Assembly (NCBI RefSeq): GCF_013294015.1
Contig: NZ_JABSNO010000002.1
Coordinates: forward strand, 62,001-126,000
Source: Frigoriflavimonas asaccharolytica
Lineage (GTDB): Bacteria > Bacteroidota > Bacteroidia > Flavobacteriales > Weeksellaceae
Direction of reading: 5' to 3'
DNA length: 64,000 bases
How positions within the stretch are numbered: the first letter of the stretch is position 1; each line of letters begins with the position of its first letter. The notes beneath the pieces are model-generated. The model was not told the origin of the DNA and ran no database searches. It saw nothing but the letters and a program-made list of their open reading frames with translations. Shown piece after piece: positions 58,767 to 64,000 of the stretch. A program made the translations under genes and the position numbers.

Positions 58767-58787
58767 ATCATCGTTTAAATAAAATCC

Positions 58788-60668
58788 TCACTCCTGCAAT
58801 TCCAACCATCTCATCTCAAAATTTTCCAATTCCGTAGAAAGATCGTCCAAGTCTTTGGACAACACAGAAATTTTATCATAATCTTTTTCATTGTTCAATT
58901 GTTCCAAAATTGCAGCGCGCTTTTTTTCGAGTTTTGGCATTTCACTTTCTATGTTTTTCAATTCTCTTTGCTCGTTGAAAGTGAGTTTTTTCTTTTCTAC
59001 TGCAGCTGGTTTTTCAACTGGTTTTGCTGGTTCTATTTTTACTTCTGCCTTTTTTGCAGCAACCGGATTTTTTAATTCTACTTCTTTCATTTCTCTATAT
59101 TCAGAGAAATTTCCTACAAAATCTCGTATTTTTCCGTCGCCTTCAAACGCCAAAACGTGATCTACAATTCTATCTATAAAATATCGATCGTGAGAAACAA
59201 TAATTAAACAACCGCCAAAATTTAATAAGAAATTTTCTAAAACCGTCAATGTTGGCAAATCCAAATCGTTGGTTGGCTCATCAAATATTAAGAAATTTGG
59301 ATTTTTGAAAAGAACATGCATCAAGTGCAAACGTCTTTTCTCTCCTCCAGATAGTTTGGAAATTGGGGAATATTGAGTTTGATCATCAAACAAAAATAAC
59401 CTCAAAAATTGCGATGCCGAAAGCGATTTTCCATTGGCCAAAGGATAATATTCGGCCACATCTTTTATTAAATCTATCACGCGTTGGTCTTCTTTAAAAA
59501 TCAAACCTTTCTGCGAAAAGTAGCCAAATTGTATGGTTTCACCTGTTTCTATTTCTCCAGCATCTTTTGGTTCGAATCCTTGGATGATGTTTAATAATGT
59601 AGATTTTCCGGCACCATTTTTACCTACAATTCCCACTTTTTCGCCACGTTGAAATTGATAACTGAAATCTTTTAATAATGTAAGATCTCCGTATGCTTTA
59701 TCTATATTTTTTAGTTCGAGAATTTTATTTCCCATTCTTTTCATCTCAAAATCCAACTCCAAACTTGCTTTTCTGGTATCTAGTTTAGCTGTTTTTTCAG
59801 TTTCGTAGAAATCAGATTGTCTGCTTTTAGATTTTGTAGTTCTTGCTTTTGGTTGGCGACGCATCCATTCTAACTCTTTGCGGTACAAGTTGTTGGCTTT
59901 ATCTATGGTTGCGTCCAAATTTTCCTCTCGGATCATTTTATTTTCTAGATAAGTTGCATAAGCACCATTGTGAACATACAAATTTTTATCTTCCATTTCC
60001 CAAATTTTATCGCAAACTGCATCTAGAAAATACCTGTCGTGAGTTACCAAAAGTAAAGTCAACATAGATTTTGAAAGATAATTTTCTAGCCATTCAACCA
60101 TTTCTACATCGAGGTGGTTGGTTGGCTCATCCATAATCAACAAAGTATGTTTGTGTTGAGCGCGAGTTTCTGTCAGCAATTTCGCAAGCGCAACACGTTT
60201 TATTTGTCCACCAGAAAGCATTTCCATTTTTGCTTCTAAATTGGTGATTTTCAGTTGAGATAATATTTGCTCCATCTCATTTTCCAAATCCCAAGCTTTG
60301 TGAATTTCCATTTCGGCGAGTGAATTTTCCATTGCATTTGGATCTTCAGAAAGAAGTGCTTTATGATAATTTCGCAACGCAACAATAGGTGCAGAATCCA
60401 AACTCATCATAAATTCTTCTACCGTTTGAGAAGAGTTGAAATCTATTTCCTGATCAAAAAGCACGACTTGAATTTCTTTATTGATGACTACGGTACCTTC
60501 GCTCGCAGTTTCTCTACCGCTTAAAATTTTCAAAAGGGTAGATTTTCCAGTTCCATTTTTGGCAACGATGGCAATTTTGTCGCCCTCATTTACATGGAAG
60601 GTAATATTTTCGAAAAGGGTTTTGATACCGAAAGATTTGGATAGATTTTCTGCGGAAACGTAATTCAT
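58788..60668 (-). CDS. Uup-like ABC-F ATPase
   Basis: 626 residues from ATG 60668. Two ABC cassettes in one chain without membrane spans. Walker A VAKNGTGKSTLLK and VGKNGAGKSTLLN; signatures LSGGQIKRVALAK and LSGGEKRRLHLM; Walker B LLIMDEPTNHLD and FLIFDEPTNDLD. A linker of about 80 residues separates them. The charged C-terminal extension (about 540-626, with KKKLTFNEQRELKNIES) is the coiled coil typical of Uup, linked to ribosome or branched-DNA handling. Start: the -7 box at 60715-60722 and the canonical MNYVSAENLSKSFG fix ATG 60668; the frame from 60749 is rejected. Confidence 0.93.
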   Translation of the reverse strand: MNYVSAENLSKSFGIKTLFENITFHVNEGDKIAIVAKNGTGKSTLLKILSGRETASEGTVVINKEIQVVLFDQEIDFNSSQTVEEFMMSLDSAPIVALRNYHKALLSEDPNAMENSLAEMEIHKAWDLENEMEQILSQLKITNLEAKMEMLSGGQIKRVALAKLLTETRAQHKHTLLIMDEPTNHLDVEMVEWLENYLSKSMLTLLLVTHDRYFLDAVCDKIWEMEDKNLYVHNGAYATYLENKMIREENLDATIDKANNLYRKELEWMRRQPKARTTKSKSRQSDFYETEKTAKLDTRKASLELDFEMKRMGNKILELKNIDKAYGDLTLLKDFSYQFQRGEKVGIVGKNGAGKSTLLNIIQGFEPKDAGEIETGETIQFGYFSQKGLIFKEDQRVIDLIKDVAEYYPLANGKSLSASQFLRLFLFDDQTQYSPISKLSGGEKRRLHLMHVLFKNPNFLIFDEPTNDLDLPTLTVLENFLLNFGGCLIIVSHDRYFIDRIVDHVLAFEGDGKIRDFVGNFSEYREMKEVELKNPVAAKKAEVKIEPAKPVEKPAAVEKKKLTFNEQRELKNIESEMPKLEKKRAAILEQLNNEKDYDKISVLSKDLDDLSTELENFEMRWLELQE

Positions 60669-60714
60669 AAGGGAAATTGATGTGTGATAATTGCTTATCG
60701 ATTTTAATAAGGTG

Positions 60715-60722
60715 CAAAAATA
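60715..60722 (-). promoter_or_regulatory. -7 box of the ABC-F promoter
   Basis: Minus-strand TATTTTTG, followed by CACC as at typA. It lies 46 bases upstream of the ATG at 60668 and within the longer open frame, which excludes the 60749 start for a transcript from here. Confidence 0.65.
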
Positions 60723-60824
60723 CGGAAATACAATTGAATATTCTACCATAGCGTAAGAACGAACTGATTTTAGATAAAATTAATTTTTCTATGATTTCAA
60801 TAATTTTTAAGCTTTTAAAAATCA

Positions 60825-60832
60825 TACTTTTG
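60825..60832 (+). promoter_or_regulatory. -7 box of the GNAT-like gene promoter
   Basis: TACTTTTG matches TAnnTTTG exactly, 25 bases before the ATG at 60858. It is divergent from the ABC-F promoter. Confidence 0.65.
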
Positions 60833-60857
60833 CAAGGTAAATTTTCGTTAAAATTTT

Positions 60858-61988
60858 ATGCCCTATCATTTTCAAATTTTTTCTGTATTAAATGATCTTC
60901 CTAATAATTGGGACGAAATTGTAGCGTCAAAAAATGTATTGCTTTCTAAAAATTATTTTGAAGTTTTGCAAAATAGCAAACCCAATAATATGGAATGTTA
61001 TGCAGTAGCTTTTTTTGAGGATGAAAATTTAATTGGTGGTGCGCTTTTTCAGTATTTAGATTTTCAGTTGCACAATACTTTTCAAAAAAAGAATAGCTGG
61101 TGCGATGTAAAAAACTTTTTGGGTAAAAAATTCACGAGAAATGTTCTGGTGATTGGTAATAATATGCTCACTGGACAAAACGGATTTCATTTTAATTTTG
61201 ATAAAATTTCTGCTTCAGATTTCACTATTTTGTTGGAAAAAGCAGTGCAAGAATTTCAGCAAAATTTTAAAAAAACCTCTTTAATTATTTACAAAGATTA
61301 CCAAAAATCTGTAATTGAAAAATTTAATAAAGAAAATTTAAAGAATTATTTTCAGTTTTCGGTGCAGCCAAATATGATTTTAGAAATCAATAAAAATTGG
61401 GTGGTTTTTGAAGATTATTTAGCAGCTTTTTCTAAAAAATATAGAGATCGGGCAAAATCTGCACGAAGAAAATTCAACGGTTTAGAAAAGCGAGAACTAG
61501 ATTTGCAAGAAATAGAAATTTTTAATAGTGAATTGAATGCATTGTATCACAATGTGGCTGAAAATGCGCCGTTCAACACTTTTTTTCTCGCAGAAAATCA
61601 TTTTTTTAGTTTAAAGAAAAAATTGAAAGAGAATTTTAAAATATTTGGATATTTTGATCATGATAAATTGATAGGATTTTACACTTTCATTATTAATAAA
61701 GAAACAATGGACACTTATTTTTTGGGTTATGATAAAGATTTGCAAAAACCTAAACAACTGTATTTGAATATGTTGTTGGATATGGTTGCTTTTGGAATTG
61801 AAAATAATTTTGAGAAAATTGTCTTTGGTAGAACGGCTTTAGAAATAAAATCTACCATTGGCGCAGAACCTGTAGATATTTATGGGAAGATAAAGCACAG
61901 CACTTTTTTAATCAATAAACTAATGCCAAAAATTTTCCCAAACATAGAACCAAAAGTAGAGTGGTTGCAACGGAAACCATTTAAATAA
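60858..61988 (+). CDS. GNAT-fold (FemX/peptidogalycan-type) acyltransferase-like protein
   Basis: 376 residues, cytosolic. The C-terminal half resembles tandem-GNAT proteins: KKYRDRAKSARRKFNGLE (about 193-210), LIGFYTFIINKETMDTYFLGY (split by its turn) and a final segment with KQLYLNMLLDMVAFGIE and IVFGRTALEIKSTIGA. It fits the peptidogalycan biosynthesis/recognition group. Donor and acceptor are unknown. It shares a divergent promoter region with the ABC-F gene and is followed 12 bases later by a small membrane protein gene. Confidence 0.75.
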   Translation: MPYHFQIFSVLNDLPNNWDEIVASKNVLLSKNYFEVLQNSKPNNMECYAVAFFEDENLIGGALFQYLDFQLHNTFQKKNSWCDVKNFLGKKFTRNVLVIGNNMLTGQNGFHFNFDKISASDFTILLEKAVQEFQQNFKKTSLIIYKDYQKSVIEKFNKENLKNYFQFSVQPNMILEINKNWVVFEDYLAAFSKKYRDRAKSARRKFNGLEKRELDLQEIEIFNSELNALYHNVAENAPFNTFFLAENHFFSLKKKLKENFKIFGYFDHDKLIGFYTFIINKETMDTYFLGYDKDLQKPKQLYLNMLLDMVAFGIENNFEKIVFGRTALEIKSTIGAEPVDIYGKIKHSTFLINKLMPKIFPNIEPKVEWLQRKPFK

Positions 61989-62000
61989 AGTTGATAATTT

Positions 62001-62378
62001 ATGATATTCGTTATCTTTCCACTTTTCTTTCTCGCGCTTGCAAATTTGTATTATTTTCTATTTTTTAGAAAATCAATGAGTGAAAATGTTTGGTATCTTT
62101 TATTAGTTGTAATTGTGGGAAGTATATTGTTAAGTTTTGCTTTTTCAAATGGAAATTATTCTTCTATTAAAGATTTGCCGATGAATTTTCTATTTTCATT
62201 TGCAACTATTTCGATTTATGCAACACTTTTATTGGGTTTGCATCATTTCATTATCAACAAAGAATTGATTTTAATAGAAAGTTATAGTGCCTATATTGTA
62301 TTTTTCTTCCTGATTTTTATGTTTGCAACTGTTTTTTTAATTGTTTCAATAGCATTGATTTTCGGTACTGGAAGTTGA
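62001..62378 (+). CDS. Small four-span membrane protein of unknown function
   Basis: 125 residues with four predicted membrane spans (about 1-20, 30-48, 63-85, 95-121) and no recognisable family. It lies 12 bases after the GNAT-like gene, probably in the same operon. The following gene is convergent; the 39-base gap has no clear terminator. Confidence 0.65.
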   Translation: MIFVIFPLFFLALANLYYFLFFRKSMSENVWYLLLVVIVGSILLSFAFSNGNYSSIKDLPMNFLFSFATISIYATLLLGLHHFIINKELILIESYSAYIVFFFLIFMFATVFLIVSIALIFGTGS

Positions 62379-62417
62379 AACATTATTTTTTAAGAACAAA
62401 ATTATTCAAAAACCAAC

Positions 62418-64000
62418 TTACAAAGACTCCACAAACTCCAAAAATACTTTTTTGTGCAATTCTAAATCTAAATCTGGTGAAAGAGAAGCGCGAACGATGT
62501 AATCTTTGTCGCCTTCTTTTGTGGTTCCTTGCGTAGATGTTGCAGGAACCGTCCAATATAAACCTTTTAATTGGCCATAACTTACACAGAATTTACTTTC
62601 ATTTGGAATTTTTGTAATCATTAAATTGATTAATTTTAAATTTAATTCTTTTTTAAATTCATCTTTTTCCTCTTTGGTTTCACCTTTTGTAGGCAAGTCC
62701 AAAGAAAAAACGGACGGTGTAAAACCTTGTTCTGCTAATTCTTCGGAAACGAAATTTATTTTTGCAGAGGGCAAAACTTCGTGAATATAATTTACAAATT
62801 CGCGGGTGTTTTTGTATGCATCATCAATTCTTTGCAGCATTGATGGTAGTTGTTTTGCCAAAATTTCATACTGCAAATCTGTGGCTTCATTGTCGCAAAT
62901 ATTCAAATGAAGTTCTATTTTATTTAAAATTTCATCGGTTTTAGCATTTCCAACTACGTAACCAGCAGTGCATTTTCCGCCGCTTGGAAATTTAGATCCG
63001 CTTGCATAAGAAATACTGCGAACCGTAGAAAGTATTTCGCCTTCACCTAAAAATTGATAATTTGGGCAAAATGTTTGGTCCAAAATAAATACAGAATCTA
63101 TGGCAATTTCACCATTTGAAGTCGTTCTTTTCTTACTTAAAACAGCTTTTAAATCTTCCAAATTGGGAACTTCCACTCTCGGATTTGTAGGAATTTCTGC
63201 AATAATATAAGGAACAGCATTTTCTTTAGCTAAATTTTCTAAAATAATATCTAGACTTTGTACCATTTCATTGTCACCATCTACTAAAAGATCTACAACT
63301 TCCACGTTGTCAATAGCTTCTGCTATTCGTCTAGCTTGGTCGTTTGTTCCGCCATAGCAGTTTGGTGGAACAATTAATTTGATAGATTTTCCAGGATGAT
63401 TTTCTTGCGCTTCATGAACAAGACCCATCATTATTGCATATTGCATTGATAATCCGCTGGTTGCTACCAAAACTTTGCTTTTTGTTCCCGTAATTTGATT
63501 AATAGAATTGATAACGCTTTTCTTGTCGCTTTCTCTATTGCTGTTCTCAGATTTTATTTCGAAAGAATTGGCAATCATTTGCAAAGCGATCAAAGAGTTT
63601 GATGGCGTCATTGCCACAGTTTCTCGTCTTCTCACATGTTGAATATCAGCAACGTAACCTTCATTTTTAATTAAAAGAATACTTCCGAGTTTAGAACTAT
63701 TGTTAATGAAAAAATCTACAATAGGATTGGAACTAAATTGTAATAATTCTTCATCTTCAGTAAAGAAAATAGTAGAACCGTCAAAATTAGAAATATCATT
63801 TTCACTTTCTATTTTTTTCAAATCAAATTCATAATCATAAATTTCTTTGATGATTTTTTCATTAAAAGATTCTGGTAAATTTTTTGTGTAAAAAATTTGA
63901 GTTTTTTTATTTTGTAATTTATTTGTTCTCAAAATGGCCAAAATTGGCATTGTTTGAGAATCAAATGTAATTACATGATCTGCGTGCACATTTTGTTGCT
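62418..64000 (-). CDS. Cys/Met-metabolism-type PLP-dependent enzyme (partial at right edge)
   Basis: Fold-type I pyridoxal-phosphate enzyme of the Cys_Met_Meta_PP kind (cystathionine gamma-synthase/lyase relatives). ATSGLSMQYAIMMGLVHEAQ is the phosphate-binding and pre-helix region, IIAEIPTNPRVEVPNLEDL matches the family's E.PTNP.....D motif, LDQTFCPNYQ holds the ring-nitrogen Asp, and SYASGSKFPSGGKCTAGYV the Schiff-base Lys. The C-terminal domain is complete (stop at 62418). The frame is still open at the window's right edge; a GTG at 63989 is in frame but gives no reason to call it the start. The exact reaction is not predictable. Confidence 0.82.
   Translation of the reverse strand, partial: QQNVHADHVITFDSQTMPILAILRTNKLQNKKTQIFYTKNLPESFNEKIIKEIYDYEFDLKKIESENDISNFDGSTIFFTEDEELLQFSSNPIVDFFINNSSKLGSILLIKNEGYVADIQHVRRRETVAMTPSNSLIALQMIANSFEIKSENSNRESDKKSVINSINQITGTKSKVLVATSGLSMQYAIMMGLVHEAQENHPGKSIKLIVPPNCYGGTNDQARRIAEAIDNVEVVDLLVDGDNEMVQSLDIILENLAKENAVPYIIAEIPTNPRVEVPNLEDLKAVLSKKRTTSNGEIAIDSVFILDQTFCPNYQFLGEGEILSTVRSISYASGSKFPSGGKCTAGYVVGNAKTDEILNKIELHLNICDNEATDLQYEILAKQLPSMLQRIDDAYKNTREFVNYIHEVLPSAKINFVSEELAEQGFTPSVFSLDLPTKGETKEEKDEFKKELNLKLINLMITKIPNESKFCVSYGQLKGLYWTVPATSTQGTTKEGDKDYIVRASLSPDLDLELHKKVFLEFVESL

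Noticed and set aside
60669-60749. Longer start for the ABC-F protein
   Set aside because: The -7 box at 60715-60722 lies inside this stretch, and the added residues are not part of the family.
1-64000. tRNA, rRNA and riboswitch genes
   Set aside because: I looked through the intergenic gaps for GGTTCRA-type T loops, rRNA cores and known riboswitch cores and saw none; a tRNAscan/Infernal run would be needed to be sure.

Overview
The window reads as chromosomal DNA of a Flavobacteriales bacterium, most likely a Chryseobacterium-like Weeksellaceae. The evidence is low GC, -7 promoter boxes of the Bacteroidota form TAnnTTTG and almost no Shine-Dalgarno sequences. It is supported by type IX secretion (T9SS) type A sorting domains, TonB-dependent receptors, Y_Y_Y/propeller LytS-type kinases, and families such as HYC_CC_PP and YARHG. 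No rRNA, tRNA, CRISPR array or prophage was seen.

Layout. 1-5.5 kb: the tail of an unknown gene, then typA, a GHL10 glycoside hydrolase-like lipoprotein, an RRM protein and ychF, with clear terminators and a terminator-like hairpin in the ychF leader. 5.5-13.6 kb (minus): a large PIG-L deacetylase, a TPR adenylate cyclase, and a LytTR response regulator with its propeller histidine kinase (system A). 13.8-18.2 kb: small secreted proteins and a LamG/T9SS protein. 18.4-25.1 kb: a second propeller kinase, two secreted proteins and a second LytTR regulator (system B). Each system has, in front of two nearby exported-protein genes, a pair of direct-repeat operators at constant distance from the -7 region; I regard this as the best regulatory discovery here. 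25-37 kb: SDR, DinB, HMA/MauE, DUF2071, a VWA plus AAA+ pair, a YARHG lipoprotein, DUF2306, and the DUF3999/DUF2339 pair. 37-43.6 kb: a copper-handling cluster (HYC_CC_PP, DUF3347, DUF305, and a multicopper oxidase with a CopB-like C-terminus) convergent with a His-rich TonB receptor. 43.8-49.5 kb: DUF423, a single-chain type IIG restriction-modification enzyme, a RAYT-type transposase inside an array of its own palindromic repeats, and a membrane-anchored PD-(D/E)XK protein. 49.8-57.2 kb: sucC, a four-Cys protein, MscS, a PepSY-like membrane protein and a siderophore receptor with a Fur-like box. 57.3-64 kb: an orphan antitoxin-like gene, a lipoprotein, an Uup-like ABC-F ATPase, a GNAT-like protein and a PLP enzyme that runs off the right edge.

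The most notable accessory locus is the RAYT/REP segment. A 33-bp palindrome flanks the transposase, is read in frame inside the transposase gene, and recurs about 30 kb away as a terminator. The whole cassette is flanked by a 27-bp near-perfect duplication of the last codons of the restriction enzyme gene. Family assignments come from motif recognition only; no database search was possible.
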